64,000 nt of DNA, taken from NCBI GenBank assembly GCA_014843695.1, contig CM026401.1, positions 24,799,376 through 24,863,375 on the forward strand, given 5' to 3'. Origin of the DNA: Archivesica marissinica. Lineage: Eukaryota; Mollusca; Bivalvia; Venerida; Vesicomyidae. The notes beneath the pieces were generated by a model, which searched no databases, was not told where the DNA came from, and saw only the letters and a list, made by a program, of their open reading frames with translations. The first letter of the stretch is position 1; each line of letters opens with the position of its first letter. This document shows, one piece after another, positions 32,388 to 42,812 of the stretch. Both the position numbers and the translations under genes were made by a program.

Positions 32388-32681
32388 TTGTGTGTGTGTT
32401 TTACATTTATTTATCATCGCTACAGGTTGCCCATATCAGCGACACCTCCTGAAGAGATTAGTCATTTTAGATTTTTGGAGGATAGTGCAATGATACAGAC
32501 GGAGACCCATTCCAGACTATCCTCTGGTTCTTTTACATGCAGTGCATAGCACCGGCATGAGACCTCGGTTCAATGTCCCATCTGAAAGACGGTTAGTTGT
32601 ATTAAGGTCAGATGGGTGATTGAACTTGTGATCCCTGGATTACCAGTCGAGCATGTTACCACTAGACTACATATAAGTCTG
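32388..32681 (-). mobile_element. tRNA-derived SINE, copy 2 (diverged)
   Basis: Same family as 22930-23218, with 3' end motif, body and tRNA-like head all present but with more mutations (for example GGTGATTGAACTTGTGATCC in the box B region). It is the first of three copies in the same orientation. Confidence 0.85.
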
Positions 32682-32699
32682 TAATTTTTTGTCATTTTT

Positions 32700-32876
32700 G
32701 TGTGTGTTTTACATTTATTTATCGTCGCTACCCATATGAGCGACGCCTCCTGAAGAGATTAGTCATTTTAGAGTCTCCTCTGGTTCATTTACGTGCACAG
32801 TGTAAAGCACCGACACGAGACCTCGGTTTAACGTCCCATCTGAAAGACTGTTAATTTCATTAGGGTCAGACGGGGG
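32700..32876 (-). mobile_element. SINE copy 3, internally deleted and lacking the tRNA head
   Basis: It starts with the family 3' end, lacks CGGTTGC and a body segment of about 50 bp, and breaks off at GGGTCAGACGGGGGA, just before the tRNA-like head. The next copy starts immediately. Confidence 0.85.
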
Positions 32877-32879
32877 ATT

Positions 32880-33172
32880 TTTGTGTGTGTTTTACGTTTA
32901 TTTATCGTCGCTACCGGTTGCCCATATGAGCGACGCCGCCTGAAGAGATTGGTTATTTTAGATTTTGGCGGATAGTGCATGATACAGACAGAGACCCATT
33001 CCAGAATCTCCTCTGGTTCTTTTACGTGCACGGTGTAAAGCACTGACACGAGACCTCGGTTTAACGTCCCATATGAAAGACTGTTAATTTTATTAGGGTC
33101 ACATGGGGGATCGAACCTGCGATCCCTGGATTGCCAGTCCAGCGTGTTACCACTGGACTACATATCCGTCTG
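32880..33172 (-). mobile_element. SINE copy 4, near full length
   Basis: Complete copy with tRNA-like head. On the minus strand it carries box A TAGTCCAGTGG and box B GGTTCGATCCC. It abuts copy 3, so copy 3 may have been interrupted at its head by copy 4 or the two may have recombined. Confidence 0.85.
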
Positions 33173-33399
33173 TCAATTAGACTGTGTTACTCAATTTGTA
33201 GCACATGAAAGGACAGATAATGTAATTATGAGCAAGCTGCCAACACCTGTCAATTATTGCATAGAGACAAATCACAACAATTGTTCTCGCACCTCCGTGT
33301 CTGCATGGAACCATTCATTTGTGTTATATTTGTTATATATGAATATTAATTGATTGAAAATTAAAGTTATATGCAGTATATACAATAACATTTTATTTG

Positions 33400-33675
33400 A
33401 GAAAAAATACAATGAAATTGATAATTTTATATTCGCATACAATACGTTGCCCTGCCATCCCTATTTTAAACAAAAACGTACCGTTATGATACCCATAATT
33501 ACGTTTTAGAAAAAAAGCACTCTTCAACTTTCACTGGCCAAACATGCAATTTATTCTTGGTCTGGAGTTCATTTTATGAACCCGTCTTATATGCAAGTGC
33601 ATGCTAAAACCACAAATTTCAGGAATAAAGTATGGGGGTCGTCTTACAGGCGAGATCGTCTTGGCGAGTAGGGAC
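33400..33675. mobile_element. Partial second copy of the 2253-3894 TIR element
   Basis: In reverse orientation it matches the left end of the 1642-bp element: CCGTCCCTACTCG terminus followed by TA, then GTCTTA-CAGGCGAG, CAAATTTCAGGAATAAAGTA and CCCGTCTTATATGCAAGTGC. Similarity fades toward 33400 and the other terminus was not found. It ends ~35 bp from the donor of the exon at 33713-33896. Confidence 0.75.
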
Positions 33676-33712
33676 GGTACCAATCAAGTGTCATAATTAT
33701 TTATACACTGAC

Positions 33713-33896
33713 CTTATGTGATTCATCAAATTCTTTACAATGGTCAGCAAAAAATCCATTGCTTTCCATCAGCTTCAGCTTGAGTTTCTTCTTGTTCTGG
33801 ATCTGCCGAGTCTTGTTGTTTCTATCCTCATTTAGTGACACTTCACTAGAGCAGGTTCTTGCTAAGGTGTTGACACCTGGTGCCGAGTCAAACCGA
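33713..33896 (-). CDS. Internal exon of minus-strand host gene, 61 codons
   Basis: Acceptor CATATTTTACAG before 33896, donor GTCAGT after 33713. The frame (one base, then 61 codons) continues the split codon from the exon at 35217-35300 and ends on a whole codon, matching the 28.1-kb exon. It reads RFDSAPGVNTLARTCSSEVS, then NKTRQIQNKKKLKLKLMESN and GFFADHCKEFDESHK. The middle is strongly basic (KKKLKLKL), the end acidic. No domain is recognised. This is one of the best supported exons because both junction phases agree independently. Confidence 0.75.
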
Positions 33897-34232
33897 CTGT
33901 AAAATATGAAAATATTATTAGTTATTGAGAAAGTTAATGCCCGACAGTGGATTTCATTATGCCAGCAACAAATGGTGCTCATTTTTGCAATAAAAATAGA
34001 TTTCAGCCGTGAGTAAGAACCCCTTCAGCTAATGAGGCAGAATATTGTGAGCGTGCTCAAGCATGTTGACACATACTGAGTACACAAATTTCATCTGGTT
34101 CCAGATTGAGCTGTGTCGGGTTTAGTTCTGTCTGACAATATTGCATTCACGTGTGAGTAACAGTTAATCTGTGAATATATAGTACAGCAACTACTTCCAT
34201 CAATGTCTCCTTAGGCACGGTAAATATGAATG

Positions 34233-34460
34233 TTTAAACCAAATAAAATACAATATCACTCACTAATTAGCTATGAGAGACTATGGGTAAATAAAATACA
34301 AGATCACTCACTAATTAGCTATGAGAGATTGTATTTGAGTGGTTCTATGCTCACGGCTCCATGATGTTAATCATCAACTATGGAACGCCGTTGCATATTG
34401 TATTTGAGTGGTTCTATGCTCATGGCTCCATGATGTTAATCATCAACTATGGAACACTGT
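34233..34460. repeat. Two short tandem duplications in an intron
   Basis: TCACTCACTAATTAGCTATG with flanks is present twice (period about 48 bp), and then GAGTGGTTCTATGCTC...GCTCCATGATGTTAATCATC is present twice (period about 68 bp). They lie in the 1.3-kb intron between the 35.2- and 33.8-kb exons. Confidence 0.75.
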
Positions 34461-34598
34461 CCGTATGTTGTATTATAATGATCTCAGTTGATTGCTATAG
34501 GTTACTGGGTATCCAGTGTTTAAATTGCTTGGCAGTAACACATGGCCAGATATGATCAGAGTTATTGTTCTTACTTTTATTTTTTCATTTTACTAAGA

Positions 34599-34650
34599 AG
34601 TGTAGTGACGTGTGTGGTGATGTGTGTGGTGACGTGTGTGGTGACGTATC
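34599..34650. repeat. GTGTGGTGACGT short tandem repeat
   Basis: About four copies of a 15-17-bp GTGTGGTGACGT-type unit, AC/GT-rich. Confidence 0.7.
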
Positions 34651-35216
34651 TTGACGGAAATATTGTAGCACGTATTGTGCATATATAACAAGTTCTATTA
34701 TGGGAACTTACAAATCGATGTTGACCTTGTATTTTCCATATGTTATACATGTATATATATTTTAAACTTCTTCTCCAGAATGCATAGATTGCCAGTGTGG
34801 ACTGGTCGACACCAATGTCCTAGAGCCTATTTACCATGTACCGGAAGTGCAGTTCCCGGAGACAGTGTTCTTGTTTTTTACCCGGACACATATATGCCGG
34901 AGCAGAGAAGTTATTCCTCTTAGAGTGTGTGTTGCCTCAACCCGTACATCGATATTCTTGCTAGCCTTGATACAGATCAAGCCACTATGGACACTATAAA
35001 CACTACACTGGTAGCCAGAACAGGAACATCATCAATAAACAACTTAAACATAGATTTAATGTTTTATTTATTTAGTGACATACATATATGTACAAAGCTA
35101 GGATACACCTCAAACACTGGGCCTGATTAATAGACCATTTTTGAGTGGTCTCTTTAAGTGTGACTGTATATTATAAATGCTTTGCTTTCCATGAATGAAA
35201 AACAAGTAAATTTTAC
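34651..35216. other. Unassigned intron sequence
   Basis: Two plus-strand frames (34675-34923 and 34927-35130) are open by chance; no homology, start context or splice context supports them. No array or TE end is seen. Confidence 0.4.
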
Positions 35217-35300
35217 CTGGATCCACCTGCTACACTGGTCGCTATGGAAACAGGAACTGTCATTCCATTTCTATGTGGAAAGAGTAACGGCTCTAAGCAT
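35217..35300 (-). CDS. Internal 84-bp exon of minus-strand host gene
   Basis: Acceptor CTGTATTTCAG before 35300 and a strong donor CAG followed by GTAAAA after 35217. The frame set by the preceding exon (one base, 27 codons, two bases) is open and reads CLEPLLFPHRNGMTVPVSIA then TSVAGGS; one of the other frames contains a stop. It links the 42.7-kb and 33.8-kb exons with correct phase on both sides. Function unknown. Confidence 0.72.
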
Positions 35301-35443
35301 CTGAAATACAGAAACATGCATGTAGGGACAGGACGGGTATTATAAAGTTAACTGTGAACATGTATACAAACCATGTTACACCAATACTTTGGCTTCTACA
35401 AGCAAGGAGAGCAAAATAACCCTGTTGTAAAAATTAATCCTTC

Positions 35444-35885
35444 ATAGTGAGACAATGGTGTTCTAGTATATGTATGGGATATAGTGAGACAATGGTGTTC
35501 TAGTATATGTATGGGATATAGTGAGACAATGGTGTTCTAGTATATGTATGGGATATAGTGACACAATGGTGTTCTAGTATATGTATGGGATATAGTGACA
35601 CAATGATGTTCTAGTATATGTATGGGATATAGTGAGACAATGGTGTTCTAGTATATGTATGGGATATAGTGACACAATGGTGTTCTAGTATATGTATGGG
35701 ATATAGTGAGACAATGGTGTTCTAGTATATGTATGGGATATAGTGAGACAATGGTGTTCTAGTATATGTATGGGATATAGTGACACAATGGTGTTCTAGT
35801 ATATGTATGGGATATAGTGAGACAATGGTGTTCTAGTATATGTATGGGATATAGTGACACAATGATGTTCTAGTATATGTATGGG
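35444..35885. repeat. 37-bp minisatellite, 12 copies
   Basis: The unit is GGGATATAGTGAGACAATGG plus TGTTCTAGTATATGTAT, with AGAC/ACAC and GGTG/GATG alternation. It is very homogeneous and so probably young. Confidence 0.95.
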
Positions 35886-35911
35886 AATGTATCTGATATT
35901 TTGCGACCACC

Positions 35912-37339
35912 GCATGCACTAACTTTATTCACGTGCACTAACTTTATTCACGTGCACTAACATTATTCACGTGCACTAACTTTATTCACGTGCACTAACT
36001 TTATTCACATGCACTAACATTATTCACGTGCACTAACTTTATTCACGTGCACTAACTTTATTCACGTGCACTAACATTATTCACGTGTACTAACTTTATT
36101 CACGTGCACTAACTTTATTCACGTGCACTAACATTATTCACGTGTACTAACTTTATTCATGTGCACTAACTTTATTCACGTGCACTAACATTATTCACGT
36201 GTACTAACTTTATTCACGTGCACTAACTTTATTCACGTGCACTAACATTATTCACGTGTACTAACTTTATTCACGTGCACTAACATTATTCACGTGCACT
36301 AACATTATTCACGTGTACTAACATTATTCACGTGTACTAACTTTATTCACGTGCACTAACATTATTCACGTGCACTAACTTTATTCACGTGTACTAACTT
36401 TATTCAAGTGCACTAACTTTATTCACGTGCACTAACATTATTCACGTGTACTAACTTTATTCACGTGCACTAACATTATTCACGTGCACTAACATTATTC
36501 ACGTGTACTAACATTATTCACGTGTACTAACTTTATTCACGTGCACTAACATTATTCACGTGTACTAACTTTATTCACGTGCACTAACATTATTCACGTG
36601 TACTAACTTTATTCACATGCACTAACTTTATTCACGTGCACTAACATTATTCACGTGTACTAACTTTATTCACGTGCACTAACATTATTCACGTGCACTA
36701 ACATTATTCATGTGCACTAACATTATTCATGTGCACTAACATTATTCACGTGTACTAACATTATTCACGTGTACTAACTTTATTCAGGTGCACTAACATT
36801 ATTCATGTGCACTAACTTTATTCACGTGCACTAACATTATTCACGTGCACTAACTTTATTCACGTGCACTAACATTATTCATGTGCACTAACATTATTCA
36901 CGTGCACTAACATTATTCACGTGCACTAACATTATTCACGTGTACTAACATTATTCACGTGCACTAACAGTATTCACGTGTACTAACATTATTCACGTGT
37001 ACTAACATTATTCACGTGCACTAACATTATTCACGTGCACTAACATTATTCACGTGTACTAACATTATTCACGTGTACTAACTTTATTCACGTGCACTAA
37101 CATTATTCACGTGCACTAACTTTATTCACGTGCACTAACATTATTCACGTGTACTAACATTATTCACGTGCACTAACATTATTCACGTGTACTAACATTA
37201 TTCACATGCACTAACATTATTCATGTGCACTAACATTATTCACGTGTACTAACTTTATTCACGTGCACTAACTTTATTCACGTGCACTAACTTTATTCAT
37301 GTGCACTAACATTATTCACGTGCACTAACATTATTCACG
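35912..37339. repeat. 19-bp E-box minisatellite, about 75 copies
   Basis: The unit is CACGTGCACTAACTTTATT (or ACATTATT). Most units contain CACGTG, the palindromic E-box core bound by bHLH(-Zip) proteins in animals, with CATGTG and CACATG variants, the two CpG-transition products. On the minus strand the CTTTATT form gives AATAAAG, a polyadenylation-type hexamer. It lies in the intron between the 42.7- and 35.2-kb exons. Confidence 0.95.
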
Positions 37340-38445
37340 AGCATCTTCAATCATGAAAATTAGAACAGCGAAATATCTTCATTAAGACATAGTTGTACAT
37401 TTATTAAGACATTTACTGATGACATAGTTTTCGTAGATTGCCAGGCATTTCACGCTGAGGTCGCTAATTACAACAGGAAAGCTTTGTGTAGTGCTAATTC
37501 ACAGTTGGGTCCATTTGTTGATCAGATACTATTGACACAATGCAGGTGTCATATTGTCACCTATGTTTTTAGCAAAATTCAGTACCATACAACTAATTAC
37601 ATTTGGCAGATGTTTAGGAAAGCTGGTATTGTGAATAACAATGCATGCTTATAAATGATCTAAATATGCATGCTTCTGATGCTTGTTTTCCAACGGAAAA
37701 TATATACATCAGTAGTGTATGTTGTATATATGTATATCACAGCTTTTGATTTTAATTAATGCTTCCATAGATATGCATACGCAAATATAATTCCAAAATT
37801 AATGCCAAATACAAGTTATTTTCATGGTACAAACTGGCTAAGTATTATATCCTCATCCAGAATCAAAGGTCAAATTATTCACGTAAACAGCAGTACGCGA
37901 AAATGAATTTCGAAGCTAAATAATCGCGAATATTCGATTTTTCGCTAATATTAAAACAGACACATGAAGCAAAATTTGGAATACAAGAATAATAACCTGA
38001 TAAAAGGTTTTTTCAATGCTGTGAAGAGACTTCCGATATGAAGGTCCCAAATCAGATAGAAAGATCTATTTAATACCTCAAAACAATGAAAACATTCCAA
38101 TTTAATCCAAAACAAGCGTTTATATCAACAGTATGATGTAAACAGTGTATGCCCTTTTGTTCAGTTATTTCAAAACGGGCACTCATTGTTGACATTTAAA
38201 AAGTGCAAAAGACCCAGAGTTCAAGCCCAGCATTTAAATGACACATTACACTCTCTCGCTCATGGCAATGGATTCCATCAGGAATGAGGTCTCGAGAGCT
38301 ATTAATCTAATGCTGCAAATACTTGTTTCGCATTCGAGCTAAAATAAATGTTATTTTCGTTGGCATGGATGGATACGAAAGTCAGAATTGACATCGGATC
38401 GCTTCCTTGCCATTAATTTCCATCACATGTTTTAATGAGACCCAT
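37340..38445. other. Unique AT-rich intron sequence, no gene seen
   Basis: No exon, RNA gene or transposon end could be supported in about 1.1 kb. Confidence 0.45.
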
Positions 38446-38704
38446 TCCGATTAGCGCAGTGGTTAGCATGCTCGCTTCTCACCAATGCGACCCGGGTTCG
38501 ATCCTCGGACAGGGAAGTATGTGAGATGGTACGATGGTCGCCAGATCGGACAGGTGGGTTTTCTCCGGGTACTCCGGTTTCCTCCCACATGAATGACCAC
38601 ATATAAGCTTTCATCCGAGCCAACGAGAGTGATTAATATAAGTTGTTAAAGCTTGCTTCGCAATCGTTGTAAAATAAATAAAGTATAAAATAAAACAAAA
38701 CAAA
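38446..38704 (+). mobile_element. 259-bp tRNA-derived SINE, second family, with 12-bp TSD
   Basis: AATGAGACCCAT flanks it (38434-38445 and 38705-38716). The head has box A TAGCGCAGTGG and a box B-like GGTTCGATCC; the central part contains GGTTTTCTCCGGGTACTCCG followed by GTTTCCTCCCAC, a stretch resembling conserved central domains shared by several metazoan SINE superfamilies (from memory, unchecked). The 3' end is A-rich (AAATAAAACAAAACAAA). This family is distinct from that at 22930. Confidence 0.88.
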
Positions 38705-38982
38705 AATGAGACCCATAAACAATAATTAAGAATGCCTGGACAAGGTAGAAGAAGGGTAATAACATAGACAAGGTGGCAGACCCAGTTTTGGAGGATGACG
38801 TACGTGATGTATTCAACGTAAACCAACAACCGTCTGTTCCTCAATGATAGATTTTGAGGATTGATTGATGCTACCTGTGGTATGACAAAGCCATTCCATT
38901 ATATTGGAGTCAATAAATGCATAAAGTCAGATTTGGAAATATTAGCATTTCATGACAGGATTTAGCCTTAAAGCGATGATAT

Positions 38983-41486
38983 GCAATTATCTACAGTCAG
39001 TGCAGGCAGCGGGGACAAACTGTATGGCCAATCCAATGCATTATCTACAGTCTGTGCAGGCAGCGGGGATAACCATGAATGGCAATCCAATGCTTTATCT
39101 ACAGTCAGTGCAGGCAGCGGGGACAAACTGTATGGCTTTATCTACAGTCAGTGCAGGCAGCAGGGACAAACTGTATGACCAATCCATTGCTTTATCTACA
39201 GTCTGTGCAGGCAGCAGGGACAAACTGTATGACCAATCCATTGCTTTATCTACAGTCAGTGCAGGCAGCGGGGACAAACTGTATGGCCAATCCAATGCTT
39301 TATCTACAGTCAGTGCAGGCAGCGGGGACAAACTGTATGGTCAATCCATTGCTTTATCTACAATCAGTGCAGGCAGCAGGGACAAACTGTACGACCAATC
39401 CAATGCTTTATCTACAGTCAGTGCAGGCAGCGGGGACAAACTGTATGGCCAATCCATTGCTTTATCTACAGTCTGTGCAGGCAGCAGGGACAAACTGTAT
39501 GGCCAATCCATTGCTTTATCTACAGTCTGTGCAGGCAGCAGGGACAAACTGTATGGCCAATCCAATGCTTTATCTACAGTCAGTGCAGGCAGCGGGGACA
39601 AACTGTATGGCTTTATCTACAGTCAGTGCAGGCAGCAGGGACAAACTGTATGGCCAATCCATTGCTTTATCTACAGTCAGTGCAGGCAGCAGGGACAAAC
39701 TGTATGGCCAATCCATTGCTTTATCTACAGTCTGTGCAGGCAGCAGGGACAAACTGTATGGCCAATCCAATGCTTTATCTACAGTCAGTGCAGGCAGCGG
39801 GGACAAACTGTATGGCCAATCCAATGCTTTATCTACAGTCTGTGCAGGCAGCAGGGACAAACTGTATGGCTTTATCTACAGTCAGTGCAGGCAGCAGGGA
39901 CAAACTGTATGGCTTTATCTACAGTCTGTGCAGGCAGCAGGGACAAACTGTATGACCAATCCATTGCTTTATCTACAGTCAGTGCAGGCAGCAGGGACAA
40001 ATTGTATGGCCTTATCTACAGTCAGTGCAGGCAGCGGGGACAAACTGTATGGCTTTATCTACAGTCAGTGCAGGCAGCAGGGACAAACTGTATGGTCAAT
40101 CCAATGCTTTATCTACAGTCAGTGCAGGCAGCAGGGACAAACTGTATGGTCAATCCAATGCTTTATCTACAGTCAGTGCAGGCCGCGGGGACAAACTGTA
40201 TGGCCAATCCATTGCTTTATCTACAGTCAGTGCAGGCAGCGGGGACAAACTGTATGGTCAATCCAATGCTTTATCTACAGTCAGTGCAGGCCGCGGGGAC
40301 AAACTGTATGGCCAATCCATTGCTTTATCTACAGTCAGTGCAGGCAGCAGGGACAAACTGTATGGCTTTATCTACAGTCAGTGCAGGCAGCAGGGACAAA
40401 CTGTATGGCTTTATCTACAGTCAGTGCAGGCAGCAGGGACAAACTGTATGGCTTTATCTACAGTCAGTGCAGGCAGCAGGGACAAACTGTATGACCAATC
40501 CAATGCTTTATCTACAGTCTGTGCAGGCAGCGGGGACAAACTGTATGGCCAATCCAATGCTTTATCTACAGTCAGTGCAGGCAGCGGGGACAAACTGTAT
40601 GGCCAATCCATTGCTTTATCTACAGTCAGTGCAGGCAGCAGGGACAAACTGTATGGCTTTATCTACAGTCTGTGCAGGCAGCAGGGACAAACTATATGAC
40701 CAATCCAATGCTTTATCTACAGTCAGTGCAGGCAGCAGGGACAAACTGTATGGCCAATCCAATGCTTTATCTACAGTCAGTGCAGGCAGCAGGGACAAAC
40801 TGTATGGCCAATCCATTGTTTTATCTACAGTCTGTGCAGGCAGCAGGGACAAACTGTATGGCTTTATCTACAGTCAGTGCAGGCAGCAGGGACAAACTGT
40901 ATGGCTTTATCTACAGTCAGTGCAGGCAGCAGGGACAAACTGTATGGCCAATCCAATGCTTTATCTACAGTCAGTGCAGGCAGCAGGGACAAACTGTATG
41001 GTCAATCCAATGCTTTATCTACAGTCAGTTCAGGCAGCGGGGACAAACTGTATGGCCAATCCAATGCTTTATCTACAGTCAGTGCAGGCAGCAGGGACAA
41101 ACTGTATGGTCAATCCAATGCTTTATCTACAGTCAGTGCAGGCAGCGGGGACAAACTGTATGGTCAATCCAATGCTTTATCTACAGTCTGTGCAGGCGGC
41201 GGGTACAAACTGTATGGTCAATCCAATGCTTTATCTACAGTCAGTGCAGGCAGCAGGGACAAACTGTATGGCTTTATCTACAGTCAGTGCAGGCAGCAGG
41301 GACAAACTGTATGGTCAATCCAATGCTTTATCTATAGTCAGCGCAGGCAGCAGGGACAAACTGTATGGCCAATCCAATGCTTTATCTACAATCAGTGCAG
41401 GCAGCGGGGACAAACTGTATGGTCAATCCAATGCTTTATCTACAATCTGTGCAGGCGGCGGGGACAAACTGTATGGCCAATCTAAT
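38983..41486. repeat. 54/43-bp minisatellite, about 50 copies
   Basis: The 54-bp unit is TTTATCTACAGTCAGTGCAG / GCAGCGGGGACAAACTGTAT / GGCCAATCCAATGC; the 43-bp form lacks CAATCCAATGC. Because 43 is not a multiple of three the frames shift between units, yet long plus-strand frames (up to 892 codons) stay open since the unit is almost free of stops. GCGGGG and GCAGGG alternate (CpG to CpA). No start, splice or homology supports a protein. Confidence 0.95.
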
Positions 41487-42697
41487 GCTAACTTGGCAGT
41501 GAATTCTATATTCTGTGACAATGTCGCTCGTCTGGGAGGGGTACTGTACAAACTTTACCTAGCTAACTTGGTCTTGTATTCTGTGACAATGTCGCTGGTA
41601 TGGGAGGGGTACTGTACAAACGTTAACTAGCTAACTTGGTCTTGTATTCTGTGACAATGTCGCTGGTATGGGAGGGGTATTGTACAAACTTTACCTAGCT
41701 AGCTTGGTCTTGTATTCTGTGACAATGTCGCTACTCTGGGAGGGGTACTGTACAAACTTTAACTAGCTAACTTGGTCTTGTATTCTGTGACAATGTTGCT
41801 GGTCTGGGAGGGGTACTGTACAAACTTTAACTAGCTAACTTGGTCTTGTATTCTGTGACAATGTCGCTGGTCTGTGAGGGGTACTGTATAAACTTTACCT
41901 AGCTAACTTGGTCTTGTATTCTGTGACAATGTCGCTGGTCTGGGAGGGGTACTGTACACACTTTACCTAGCTAGCTTGGTCTTGTATTCTGTGACAATGT
42001 CGCTGGTCTGGGAGGGGTACTGTACAAACTTTACCTAGCTAGCTTAGTCTTGTATTCTGTGACAATGTCGCTACTCTGGGAGGGGTACTGTACAAACTTT
42101 ACCTAGCTAACTTGGTCTTGTATTCTGTGACAATGTCGCTGGTATGGGAGGGGTACTGTACAAACTTTACCTAGCTAGCTTGGTCTTGTATTCTGTGACA
42201 ATGTCACTCGTCTGTGAGGGGTACTGTACAAACTTTACCTAGCTAACTTGGTCTTGTATTCTGTGACAATGTCGCTGGTATGGGAGGGGTACTGTACAAA
42301 CTTTACCTAGCTAACTTGGTCTTGTATTCTGTGACAATGTCGCTGGTCTGGGAGGGGTACTGTACAAACTTTACCTAGCTAACTTGGTCTTGTATTCTGT
42401 GACAATGTCGCTGGTCTGTGAGGGGTACTGTACAAACTTTACCTAGCTAGCTTGGTCTTGTATTCTGTGACAATGTCACTCGTCTGTGAGGGGTACTGTA
42501 CAAACTTTACCTAGCTAGCTTGGTCTTGTATTCTGTGACAATGTCACTCGTCTGTGAGGGGTACTGTACAAACTTTACCTAGCTAACTTGGTCTTGTATT
42601 CTGTGACAATGTCGCTGGTATGGGAGAGGTACTGTACAAACTTTACCTAGCTAGCTTGGTCTTGTATTCTGTGACAATGTCGCTCGTCTGTGAGGGG
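41487..42697 (-). repeat. 68-bp minisatellite made of an exon end plus its 5' splice site, about 18 copies
   Basis: On the minus strand each unit has about 48 bases matching the end of the exon at 42647-42747 (AGCGACATTGTCACAGAATA, CAAGACCAAGCTAGCTAG), then GTAAAGTTTGTACAGTACC, the start of its intron. The first unit is the genuine exon end; the rest follow in the intron. AGCTAGC/AGCTAAC and TCG/TCA/TTG are the main variable sites. Splicing at any later donor would read TAA right after the normal exon end. Confidence 0.92.
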
Positions 42698-42747
42698 TGG
42701 AGGGGTTGCTGGACTTGTATAATGGCAGTCAATCTCTTCATCATCTC
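42647..42747 (-). CDS. Internal 101-bp exon of minus-strand host gene
   Basis: Acceptor TTGCTTGTTATTTCAG precedes 42747; donor CTAG followed by GTAAAG follows 42647. Starting on a codon border it reads EMMKRLTAIIQVQQPLHPSQ then TSDIVTEYKTKLA and leaves two bases, which the exon at 35217-35300 completes. The sequence is helical and basic. It is the most upstream exon found in the window. Its last ~48 bases and donor are the seed of the 68-bp array. No family recognised. Confidence 0.72.
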
Positions 42748-42812
42748 CTGAAATAACAAGCAACATCTCATTGTTAAGATGGGGTCATGTGCTACAGGTC
42801 ACCACGATAGAG

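Noticed and set aside
34675..35130. Two small plus-strand proteins
   Set aside because: Chance frames in intron sequence, without homology or start context.
38952..41630. A single 892-codon gene on the plus strand
   Set aside because: The open frame is produced by stop-poor 54/43-bp repeats, all three frames are open in stretches, and there is no homology or start context.
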